A stretch of 18,223 nucleotides of DNA from an uncultured Treponema sp. Lineage in GTDB: Bacteria; Spirochaetota; Spirochaetia; Treponematales; Treponemataceae. The number at the start of each line of letters is the position of its first letter. Within the stretch, counting starts at the first letter, position 1. The stretch spans positions 1-18,223 of the forward strand of contig CALCEK010000201.1 of assembly GCA_937900125.1 (NCBI GenBank). Direction: 5' to 3'. Made by a program: the position numbers and the translations under genes. Shown one piece after another: positions 6,082 through 12,963 of this stretch. A model generated the notes under the pieces. The model was given only the letters and a program-made list of their open reading frames with translations, searched no databases and was not told the DNA's origin.

Positions 6082-6790
6082 ATCTGCCTGGAAGATTATC
6101 GCTCGGCGCGAACTTTCAGCGTATTTTACAAGCCCCGCAGCATATATAGTTTGCGTTCTATTTTTGCTGTTTTCGGGATTTATGTTTTTTTCAACATTTT
6201 TTTTATATGCTCGCGCTGAATTACGCAATTTTTTTAGATATTTGCCGCTTTTATTTAGCGTTTTTATTCCCGCTCTTACAATGCGAAGTTTGAGTGAAGA
6301 AAACCGAAGTGGTTCTATTGAAACACTCTTAACTTTACCTGTAACAGTTGGTGAAATTGTTGCGGGTAAATTTATTGCAGCTTTTCTTTCTGTGATTGTG
6401 ATGCTTATTCCAACGCTAAGTTTTGCACTTGCCTGTTACATTTTAGGTTCCCCAGATTCAGGACCGATTATCGGCGGGTATCTTGGCGCGATTTTCCTTG
6501 CTTCTTCTTACACTGCAATCGGATTGTTTGCCTCTTCGCTTTCAAAAAATCAGATAATATCTTTTTTGCTTGCATCTTCTGTGTGTCTTGTACTTTCGCT
6601 TTTGGATTCGATGATTGTACTTTTCCCAGGGAATGTTGCAAATGTTATAAGTTTTATTTGTTCGGGAAGCCATTTTACGTCAATTTCTAGGGGTGTCCTT
6701 GATTCCCGCGATATTTTGTATTTTGTTTCCATAACAGCGATTTTTTGCGCTTTAACAGTTCATGGAATCTCTCGTTCAAGAAAAGGTTAA
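6068..6790 (+). CDS. ABC-2 type permease, GldF-like
   Basis: This 240-residue integral membrane protein has about six hydrophobic segments and is the predicted channel partner of the ATPase. The N-terminus shows the ABC-2 pattern RELSAYFTSPAAYI. The loop after the second segment reads EENRSGSIETLLTLPV followed by GEIVAGKFIAAF, typical of the GldF/NosY-like permeases. The frame is open upstream to 6020, but the ATG at 6068 has GGAGAAG at 6054-6060 and gives a normal amphipathic N-terminus. It overlaps the ATPase gene by 14 bp and ends 6 bp before the GldG-like gene. GldF in Flavobacterium is linked to gliding, but nothing here implies gliding. Related cassettes occur in many non-gliding bacteria. 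Confidence 0.9.
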   Translation: MKTNKSAWKIIARRELSAYFTSPAAYIVCVLFLLFSGFMFFSTFFLYARAELRNFFRYLPLLFSVFIPALTMRSLSEENRSGSIETLLTLPVTVGEIVAGKFIAAFLSVIVMLIPTLSFALACYILGSPDSGPIIGGYLGAIFLASSYTAIGLFASSLSKNQIISFLLASSVCLVLSLLDSMIVLFPGNVANVISFICSGSHFTSISRGVLDSRDILYFVSITAIFCALTVHGISRSRKG

Positions 6791-6796
6791 AATAAA

Positions 6797-8860
6797 ATGA
6801 AAAAGAAAAATTCCTTTGTTTCATGGCTAAAAGACCCTTCGTGGGACATTTGGCTTTTTATAATTGTTGTCGTCCTTGCAAATTTAGTTTCTACTCGATT
6901 GTTTTTTCGGCTAGACTTAACCGCCCCACATTCATATTCCCTTTCTGCGTCAAGCAAAGAATTGGTTAAGAATTTGGAAGAACCTTTGAGCGTAAAAGTG
7001 TTTTTTTCAGATAATCTTCCTTCAGAAGACAATGCAATTAAAGATTATGTTAAGGATATTTTAAGCGAATACAAAAATGCCGCAAATTCAAATTTTAAAG
7101 TTGAATCCTTTGACATGGAAAAAGCCGAAAGTCAACAACAGGCACGGCAATACGGTATTCAAACGATACAGAGGCAAGAAATCAAAAATAACGAAGTCGG
7201 CTTTAAAAACGTTTATATGGCTCTTGCTTTAACTTACGGCGACCAAATTGAAGTATTAAATGGACTTACGTCTACAAGCGGGCTTGAATATAAAATAACA
7301 AATGCCCTTAGTTCTGTAATTTACAATTCAAATGCGCTTTCTGGCTTAAAACAAAAAGTGCAATTTACGCTTTACCGCACGGCTTCTCTTTCGCAATTTG
7401 GGATTCAGGGCTTTGCCGAGTTGGATTCGGAAGTTCAAAAAGCATTTTCCACACTTGAAAAAAAATATCCTGGACTTTTGCAGTTGGAAATCCAAAATCC
7501 CCAGGGGGAAGAAGTTGACAATTTGCATAATCTATACGGAATACAAGTGCTTCCTTGGCGGAATGCGGACGGCACTACGGGGCAAGGTGCATTTGGTTTT
7601 GTTGTCGAGTTGCAAGGTAGAGCAAAACTTGTGCCACTTTCTGTTGTAAATGTAATTTTCAGTTACGCGGTGCAAGGTCTTGAAGGACTTTCGGAATCTA
7701 TGGAAGAAAGTATGAAAAGTTTGCTTTCTCGAACAACGCTTGTTGCTTATAGCACAGGTCATGGTGAGCTTGATTTAAGCGATTCTCAATCGGGGGCGGC
7801 AAATTTTGCGCATCTTTTTGAAAATCGTTATGAGTTTGCCGAAGTTTATCTTCAAAATGACGAAATTCCTTCTAGTGCGGGAACACTCATTGTAAATGGT
7901 CCAAAAACGCAATTTTCTGATGAGGAGCTTTATAAAATCGACCAATTTTTACTGAAAGGCGGAAATCTTTTGCTTTTCTTAGACCCATTTTATGTTTTAC
8001 AACCAGAAGGGCAGTCAGCTTATTACGAGCAGCCGCAGTTTATTCCGTCTAACACGGGCTTAGAATCCTTAGTTGAAAAATACGGGGTTAGGGTAAATAA
8101 CGAATATGTTATGGACAAAAATTGCTATACCGATTTTGACCAGCAGTATACAAAATTGAATTTTTACTATGCGCCGCTTTTGCAAAAAGAACAACTCGCT
8201 AAAAAAAGTCCAATTACAAACAATTTGGGATATGTTATTTTCTTGCAGAGTGGAAGTTTAGATTCTTCTGAAGCAAAGAAAAATCCAAATTTAAAAGTTA
8301 CAAATATTGCACGTTCTTCTGATGAATCTTGGGCGATTCAAGATTCCATTATTTTGAATCCATATTTTGTCAGCTCTCCAGATTCTGAAACTTCTCTTAA
8401 ATCGTATGAGTTAGTAACTATGCTTGAGGGAAGTTTTGAAAGTGCATTCGAAAAATCTCCTCTTGAACAAGAAAGCACCACAGATTCGCTTTCGGTAAAA
8501 ACACATATCTCAAAAAGTACGCAAAATGGAAAAATAATTGTCGCCGCAAGTTCGTCAATTACGAGTCCAAACGTTATTTCCGAAAACAGCACACAGCCAA
8601 TCGCGCTCTTTTTGCAAAATTTGCTCGATTATGAATTGGGACGCGAAGATTCTTGCCTTATGCGTACAAAAGGTCTTAGCTTAAACGCGCTTCGCATAAG
8701 TGACGGAGCTTTTGCAAATGTAATAAAATACTTTAACGAAATCGCGCTTGCGCTCATTGTAGCACTTGTCGGATTTATAGTTCTTTTGCATCGTCGTTCA
8801 CATCGCCGTGCAATCCGAATGAAATACAATCCCGAAGATTCAAGGGAGGAACATAAATGA
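6797..8860 (+). CDS. GldG-like ABC auxiliary membrane protein
   Basis: The 687-residue protein has one membrane segment near the N-terminus (about 17-37), a large polar region (about 40-645) and a second membrane segment near the C-terminus (about 648-664) followed by a basic tail. This topology, and the opening RLDLTAPHSYSLSASSKELV with EPLSVKVFFS, are characteristic of the GldG / ABC_transp_aux family, whose large domain lies outside the cytoplasmic membrane. The segment TLIVNGPKTQFSDEELYKID then GGNLLLFLDP resembles the glutamine-amidotransferase-like fold of these proteins. The role is unknown. By context it would work with the ATPase and permease, perhaps as a periplasmic subunit. The TGA overlaps the next ATG as ATGA (8857-8860). 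Confidence 0.85.
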   Translation: MKKKNSFVSWLKDPSWDIWLFIIVVVLANLVSTRLFFRLDLTAPHSYSLSASSKELVKNLEEPLSVKVFFSDNLPSEDNAIKDYVKDILSEYKNAANSNFKVESFDMEKAESQQQARQYGIQTIQRQEIKNNEVGFKNVYMALALTYGDQIEVLNGLTSTSGLEYKITNALSSVIYNSNALSGLKQKVQFTLYRTASLSQFGIQGFAELDSEVQKAFSTLEKKYPGLLQLEIQNPQGEEVDNLHNLYGIQVLPWRNADGTTGQGAFGFVVELQGRAKLVPLSVVNVIFSYAVQGLEGLSESMEESMKSLLSRTTLVAYSTGHGELDLSDSQSGAANFAHLFENRYEFAEVYLQNDEIPSSAGTLIVNGPKTQFSDEELYKIDQFLLKGGNLLLFLDPFYVLQPEGQSAYYEQPQFIPSNTGLESLVEKYGVRVNNEYVMDKNCYTDFDQQYTKLNFYYAPLLQKEQLAKKSPITNNLGYVIFLQSGSLDSSEAKKNPNLKVTNIARSSDESWAIQDSIILNPYFVSSPDSETSLKSYELVTMLEGSFESAFEKSPLEQESTTDSLSVKTHISKSTQNGKIIVAASSSITSPNVISENSTQPIALFLQNLLDYELGREDSCLMRTKGLSLNALRISDGAFANVIKYFNEIALALIVALVGFIVLLHRRSHRRAIRMKYNPEDSREEHK

Positions 8861-9786
8861 AAAATCAAGATTTTCCGCTAAGAAAAATAATTTTATTTTC
8901 ACTTGCCCTAATTTTAGCAGTGATTTATGCGTTTCAACTTGCATTTTCTCACAATACAAATGTCAAGGATATTACAATTTCTGAAGAAATCGATTCTCTT
9001 GTGATTCAAAGCCAAAATCAAACAGTTCATCTTACAAAAAAAGGCGACACTTGGTTTGTTGAAACTTTTGTAGCTGATTCTGCGCTTGTTTCTTCGCTCG
9101 TCAGTGAAATGTCAAATATAAAATTGCTCGGATTAATTACGCGAAACTCTGATTCTAAAGCGCATTATGGTCTTGACGAAAGTGAAAAAATCGGAGTTTG
9201 CGCCTATGCTTCACAAAAAGAGTTAAGAAGGCTAACAATCGGAAAAAATGCTTCAACAGGAAATCAATGTTATGTTCAAGTTGATAACAAACCTGAAATT
9301 TACCTTGAAAACAGTGGCTTACACGACCTTTTTTCTGTAACTGTCGATTCTTTACGCAGCCTTGATGTTTATTCGATTGTTGCCTCAGAGATAAAAGAAG
9401 TTTCTGTAGAGTCCCAAGATGGCAAGTTTACGTTAAAACGCCTAGAATCTGATTCAAATTCTGAATGGAATTTAATAGAAAACACTACGTCTGTAGAGTA
9501 TACCGCACTTGATTTTGCAAAAGTGAATTCTTGGGTAAATTCGCTCGCAAGTTTGCGGGCTAGCTCTTGGCTAAACGAAGAATCAAAAGAAAATCAGAAT
9601 GAGAAGCATTTTACGATTATTTTAAGAAATGTTGAAAAAACAATAAAAATCACGATTTTTGAAAAAGATTCAGAGGAAGATGCTATTTGTCTTTGTAGTG
9701 AAACACCGTATCAATTTAGCATTTCTGATTTTGTTTCGCAAAAGTTTCAAAAATCACTTTCAGATTTGCAATCGGAGGCAAAATGA
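8857..9786 (+). CDS. DUF4340-type membrane-anchored protein
   Basis: The 309-residue protein has a single N-terminal membrane anchor (about 10-29) and an extracytoplasmic domain. Position directly behind a GldG-like gene, the repeated beta-rich segments (IDSLVIQSQNQTVHLTKKG, then RLTIGKNASTGNQCYVQVD and IKEVSVESQDGKFTLKR) and the size fit the DUF4340 family, which commonly accompanies GldAFG-like cassettes. Function is unknown and family assignment is by pattern, not search. It is coupled at both ends by ATGA overlaps (8857-8860 and 9783-9786), and GGAGG lies upstream of its ATG. The two-anchor GldG protein and this one probably form the extracytoplasmic part of the complex. Confidence 0.75.
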   Translation: MKNQDFPLRKIILFSLALILAVIYAFQLAFSHNTNVKDITISEEIDSLVIQSQNQTVHLTKKGDTWFVETFVADSALVSSLVSEMSNIKLLGLITRNSDSKAHYGLDESEKIGVCAYASQKELRRLTIGKNASTGNQCYVQVDNKPEIYLENSGLHDLFSVTVDSLRSLDVYSIVASEIKEVSVESQDGKFTLKRLESDSNSEWNLIENTTSVEYTALDFAKVNSWVNSLASLRASSWLNEESKENQNEKHFTIILRNVEKTIKITIFEKDSEEDAICLCSETPYQFSISDFVSQKFQKSLSDLQSEAK

Positions 9787-10610
9787 TAAATATAGACGAA
9801 CAAAAAAAAATCGCTGTTTTAATAGATGCGGATAATACTCCAGGAAAAAAATTGCGCCCTATTTTGCAAGAAATAGCTGTTCACGGACATATAATTACTA
9901 AACGGGCGTATGGTGATTTTTCCTTGGACACTTTAAAAAATTGGAAGCGCGAATTAAATGACAACGCAATTATTCCCGTTCAGCAATTTGCTTACACTCA
10001 AGGGAAAAATTCAAGCGATAGTGCAATGATAATTGACGCAATGGATTTGCTTTATACTGATAAATATGATGCGATTGCGCTAGTAACAAGCGATAGTGAT
10101 TTTACAAAGCTTGCAACTCGGCTTCGCGAAAGTCAAGTGTATGTTTTTGGAGTTGGGCAAAAGAAAACACCTCCATCTTTTGTAAACGCTTGCGATAATT
10201 TTATTTACATAGAAAATTTAAAGGAAGAAGATGAAGATTCTGAGGAAGAGGCTGCAAAAACGGCTGAACAAAAAAATCAAAATGTAAAACAAAAAAAAGG
10301 TCGCGCGGGGCTTGGCGGTTTTTTGCATCGCTCAAGTGGCGAAACTATGACCGACCGGCAATTCCGCAAAATTTACAAATTGCTCACAACGGCGTATGAA
10401 CGCTATACAGATGACGATGGTTGGGCTGATGTTAGCGCGGCAGGCTCATTTTTTAAGCGACAAGACCCTGGTTTTGACACTTTGGATTACGGCTTTAAAA
10501 AACTTTCGGATTTAGTGGAATATTTAAATGATGATTTTGAAATGAAGCGCGTTCCGCTTTCTAACGGTGGGAGAGGTTCAACGTTGTACTACAGACCGGT
10601 GGTAAAATGA
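9783..10610 (+). CDS. NYN-domain putative RNase with C-terminal LOTUS/OST-HTH domain
   Basis: The 275-residue soluble protein has an N-terminal NYN (PIN-like, LabA/DUF88) domain. Its acidic residues are in LIDADN (Asp15, Asp17), SSDSAMIIDAMDLL (Asp79, Asp85) and VTSDSDF (Asp104, Asp106), the usual metal-binding set of this nuclease fold, and GVGQKKTP follows. A Glu/Lys-rich linker (about 145-185) leads to a C-terminal domain (about 187-275) with DRQFRKIYKLLTTAYE, GWADVSAAGSFFKRQDPGFD and KKLSDLVEYLNDDFEM, which fits LOTUS/OST-HTH, an RNA-binding fold often paired with NYN. Likely role: RNA cleavage or RNA binding. The partner is unknown. GGAGG precedes the ATG, and the gene is locked between its neighbours by 4-bp overlaps, which is odd for a transporter operon. 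Confidence 0.87.
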   Translation: MINIDEQKKIAVLIDADNTPGKKLRPILQEIAVHGHIITKRAYGDFSLDTLKNWKRELNDNAIIPVQQFAYTQGKNSSDSAMIIDAMDLLYTDKYDAIALVTSDSDFTKLATRLRESQVYVFGVGQKKTPPSFVNACDNFIYIENLKEEDEDSEEEAAKTAEQKNQNVKQKKGRAGLGGFLHRSSGETMTDRQFRKIYKLLTTAYERYTDDDGWADVSAAGSFFKRQDPGFDTLDYGFKKLSDLVEYLNDDFEMKRVPLSNGGRGSTLYYRPVVK

Positions 10611-11260
10611 AACAACAAAAATTTGACGGAATTATTCTTGACATTGACGGCACAATTTGGAATACAACGGGAGTTGTTGCGGTTGCGTGGAATCGCGCAA
10701 TTGAACAAAGTTCTTTGCCCGCAAAAAAAGTCGTTGCGGAGATTTTACAAAAGGAATTTGGAAAAACAATGGATGTTATTGCCCAAGATTTGTGGTTCAA
10801 CGTGCCAATGTCAGAACGTCCTGCCTTGCTTGAATCCTGTTGCAAAGAAGAACAAATTGAATTAGAGAAAACTTCTTGGGATTTATGCTATCCATCGGTT
10901 GTGGAAACGGTAAAAAAGCTTTCTGAATTGTATAATTTTTATGTTGTGAGTAATTGTCAATCTGGTTACATTGAAATAATGTTAAAAAAGACGGGACTTG
11001 AAAAATATATAAAAGATTTTGAATGTTTCGGCAGAACAGGAAAAGGTAAAGCGGAAAATTTAATTATTCTTAAAACGAGAAACAATTTGCATAGTCCACT
11101 TTACGTTGGCGATACTCAAACAGATTGTGACTCTTGTATTCAAGCAGGGATTCCATTTGTGTGGGCTAGTTACGGTTTTGGGACGGCTAACTCGTATTAT
11201 GCAAAAATCACTACATTTTCAGACCTTTTTCAGATTTTATTTGAAGCGGAGGAGGCTTGA
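10607..11260 (+). CDS. HAD-family hydrolase, phosphoglycolate phosphatase-like
   Basis: This is the first of three adjacent HAD enzymes. The 217-residue protein has all four motifs: nucleophile and acid/base Asp12/Asp14 in LDIDGTIW, Ser115 in VVSNCQ, a Lys in RTGKGKAEN (residues 143-151), and GDTQTDC (168-174) with Asp169 and Asp173. A small helical cap lies between motifs I and II, which puts it in subclass IA. The ending VWASYGFGT is typical of Gph-like phosphatases. It probably removes phosphate from a small metabolite, but the substrate is not evident. Its ATG overlaps the TGA of the NYN gene (10607-10610), and GGTGG is the best upstream ribosome site. Confidence 0.85.
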   Translation: MKQQKFDGIILDIDGTIWNTTGVVAVAWNRAIEQSSLPAKKVVAEILQKEFGKTMDVIAQDLWFNVPMSERPALLESCCKEEQIELEKTSWDLCYPSVVETVKKLSELYNFYVVSNCQSGYIEIMLKKTGLEKYIKDFECFGRTGKGKAENLIILKTRNNLHSPLYVGDTQTDCDSCIQAGIPFVWASYGFGTANSYYAKITTFSDLFQILFEAEEA

Positions 11261-11823
11261 TGCTTTACATTTTTGATATGGGGGGAGTTGTTACAAGCAC
11301 TTCTAGCGAAAATGCTATTATCGCAAAAACATTAGGCTTAAAACAATCTGAATTTGATTCTTATACAAGCGATTTGTTTTTACAATATTCTGACGGAATG
11401 ATAAACAGCAGGGAATTTTGGATGGCTTTTTCTGAGCGGAGCGGGATTCCTGTTCACACTGATTTTTTCCATTTATTTTTCCATCCAAAATTGAATCTTG
11501 AAACTGTAAAACTCATAAATCTTTTAAAGGACAAAGGAAATCGCGTTGTTTGCGGAACAAATACAATTGATTCTCATTATTTTAACCATCTTGAACGTGG
11601 AGATTATGCGTTTTTTGACCAGACTTATGCGAGTTTTCAGATGGGAGTGTCAAAGCCAAACCCTAAATTCTGGGAATTGATTTTACTTTCCGAAAATGAA
11701 AAAGCCGAAAATACGATTTTTACCGATGACAAACTTGAAAATTGCCAAGCGGCAGCGCAACTTGGAATAAAATCTATTCATTTTAAGGATATTTCAACTT
11801 TATATGCTGAATTGAGTGAGTAG
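11260..11823 (+). CDS. HAD-family hydrolase, YihX-like, with DxG motif I
   Basis: This is the second HAD protein, 187 residues. It opens MLYIFDMGGVV, close to the MLYIFDLGNVI start of E. coli YihX, a glucose-1-phosphate phosphatase. The nucleophile Asp6 is present, but the usual second Asp is Gly8, as is normal in the YihX branch. Motif II is CGTNT with Thr100, motif III is SKPNP with Lys132, and motif IV is FTDDKLEN with Asp156/Asp157. A TTG at 11257 is in frame, but the ATG at 11260 shares its A with the previous TGA (TGATG) and has GGAGGAGG just upstream, so it was chosen. A sugar-phosphate phosphatase role is possible, not shown. Confidence 0.82.
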   Translation: MLYIFDMGGVVTSTSSENAIIAKTLGLKQSEFDSYTSDLFLQYSDGMINSREFWMAFSERSGIPVHTDFFHLFFHPKLNLETVKLINLLKDKGNRVVCGTNTIDSHYFNHLERGDYAFFDQTYASFQMGVSKPNPKFWELILLSENEKAENTIFTDDKLENCQAAAQLGIKSIHFKDISTLYAELSE

Positions 11824-11833
11824 GAGTTTCTGC

Positions 11834-12484
11834 ATGGATTCTGAAATTAAAGCTTTGATTTTCGATATGGACGGGGTTTTGCTCGATAGCGAAGCGGTTT
11901 ATGAAAAAGTGTGGCGCATTGCTGCGGACAAAATGGGCGTAACGGGAATTGATTCTGTTCACAAAAAGTGCTTGGGACGAAACAAAACGGATTCTTGCGC
12001 TATTTTGCGCACTGCTTATGGAAAAGAATTTGCCGCCGAAGGGTTTTGGGCTTTAACCGACGAACTTTCTCTAAAAGAGCAAGAAGAATCTGGTGTGCCA
12101 CTTAAACCATTTGCAAAAGAAACGCTTTCTTATTTAAAGCAAAAAGGCTATGACTTAGCCCTCGCTTCTTCAACGGAGCGTTCTGTTGTAGAAAGAGAAT
12201 TGTCTAAAGCTGGACTCTTAAATTTTTTTTCTAAACTTGTGTGCGGAGACGAAGTTGAAAAATCAAAGCCTAACCCGCAAATTTATCTTCTTGCATTGCA
12301 AAAACTTGCACTTGATGCGGAAAATTGTGTTGCCGTAGAAGATAGTCCTGCTGGAATTGAAAGTGCCTATGCTGCTAATCTAAAGTGCGTTATGATTCCC
12401 GACCGTGTTACACCTGATGGGCAAACAAAAAAGCTTTTGTGGAAATTATGCACTTCTCTTTCTGATTTAAGATTATTTTTATAA
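11834..12484 (+). CDS. HAD-family hydrolase, beta-phosphoglucomutase-like
   Basis: This is the third HAD enzyme, 216 residues and the usual length for subclass IA variant 3. It has Asp11/Asp13 in FDMDGVLLDSE, Ser112-Ser113 in ASSTERS, Lys143 or Lys145 in KSKPNP, and Glu169/Asp170 in VEDSPAGIESA. The FDMDGVLLDSE and EDSPAGIE pair is shared by beta-phosphoglucomutases and sugar-phosphate phosphatases, and motifs cannot separate the two. The frame is open to a GTG at 11816, but the ATG at 11834 has AGGAG at 11822-11826 and leaves a 10-bp gap after the previous stop. It is the last gene of the operon; the terminator begins 18 bp after its stop. Confidence 0.85.
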   Translation: MDSEIKALIFDMDGVLLDSEAVYEKVWRIAADKMGVTGIDSVHKKCLGRNKTDSCAILRTAYGKEFAAEGFWALTDELSLKEQEESGVPLKPFAKETLSYLKQKGYDLALASSTERSVVERELSKAGLLNFFSKLVCGDEVEKSKPNPQIYLLALQKLALDAENCVAVEDSPAGIESAYAANLKCVMIPDRVTPDGQTKKLLWKLCTSLSDLRLFL

Positions 12485-12502
12485 TTTAATAGCTAAATAT
12501 AG

Positions 12503-12549
12503 TGGGCATCTCTAGAAATTGCAATTTTTAGAGATGCCCATAATTTTTG
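12503..12549 (+). terminator. Palindromic terminator of the eight-gene operon
   Basis: Bases 12504-12521 and 12522-12539 are complementary at 17 of 18 positions, the exception being a G-T wobble at 12515. A further T-A pair outside (12503/12540) extends the stem. The core AGAAATTGCAATTTTT is nearly the same as 3812-3827. A short T run (12545-12549) follows, as expected on the plus strand. Confidence 0.8.
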
Positions 12550-12555
12550 AGCCAA

Positions 12556-12567
12556 GTCATTCTGAGC
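12556..12567 (+). repeat. Interspersed motif GTCATTCTGAGC
   Basis: This 12-mer differs at two positions from the minus-strand motif at 3759-3770. Both copies lie in intergenic DNA beside a GGCATCTC/AATTGCAATT palindrome or the tandem array. It is a short match, so chance is possible. Confidence 0.35.
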
Positions 12568-12596
12568 ATATTTTATGCAAAATTAAAAAAAATCTA

Positions 12597-12625
12597 TTGA
12601 CAGTCATATAATTATATGCTTATAT
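12597..12625 (+). promoter_or_regulatory. Promoter of the zinc-response operon, with operator-like palindrome
   Basis: A perfect -35 box TTGACA (12597-12602) is followed after 17 bp by TTATAT (12620-12625). Transcription would begin near 12632, the A of the arsR start codon. Between the boxes lies the perfect palindrome CATATAATTATATG (12605-12618), followed by ATATG repeats at 12622, 12630 and 12639. This AT-rich dyad inside the promoter fits an ArsR/SmtB autorepression site. It also holds a consensus TATAAT (12607-12612), a possible alternative -10 box, though without a good -35. Confidence 0.65.
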
Positions 12626-12631
12626 GAATAT

Positions 12632-12931
12632 ATGATGAATATGGAAATAAATGAAGACATTTTGTGCGACCTTGCAGAATTGTTCAAAATTTTTGGAGAT
12701 TCAACTAGAATCAAAATCCTTTATGTGTTACTCGAAAAAGAACTGAACGTAACCGAAATTGCAGAGGCATTAAATATGACGCAACCTGCAATAAGCCAAC
12801 AGTTGCGGCTCTTAAAAGCAAACGGCTTAGTGTCATTTAGGCGCGAAGGAAAATCGCTAATTTATTCACTTTCGGACGAACACGTAAAAATAATACTAAA
12901 CATTGGTATAGAACATTTAGGTGATAGATGA
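12632..12931 (+). CDS. ArsR/SmtB-family metal-sensing repressor (CzrA-like)
   Basis: This is a winged-helix repressor that would release DNA on metal binding. The 99-residue protein shows FGDSTRIKILYVLL, the recognition helix region MTQPAISQQLRLLKANGLV and the wing FRREGKSLIYSL. The C-terminal helix carries Asp82, His84, His95 and Asp98, which line up with the alpha-5 zinc ligands Asp84, His86, His97 and His100 of S. aureus CzrA (position four is Glu in SmtB). The alpha-3 cysteines of arsenic and cadmium sensors are absent (ELNVTE), so zinc is the likely signal. ATG codons at 12632, 12635 and 12641 are all possible starts. None has a ribosome site, and the promoter position suggests a leaderless message from 12632. 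It is followed 32 bp later by the ATPase gene. Confidence 0.9.
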   Translation: MMNMEINEDILCDLAELFKIFGDSTRIKILYVLLEKELNVTEIAEALNMTQPAISQQLRLLKANGLVSFRREGKSLIYSLSDEHVKIILNIGIEHLGDR

Positions 12932-12963
12932 TTTTATTTTAAGATTAAATTAAGGAGTTTTTT

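Noticed and set aside
5131..8860. Gliding motility locus
   Set aside because: The proteins are GldA/F/G-like, but such cassettes are common in non-gliding bacteria and no other gld or spr gene is present.
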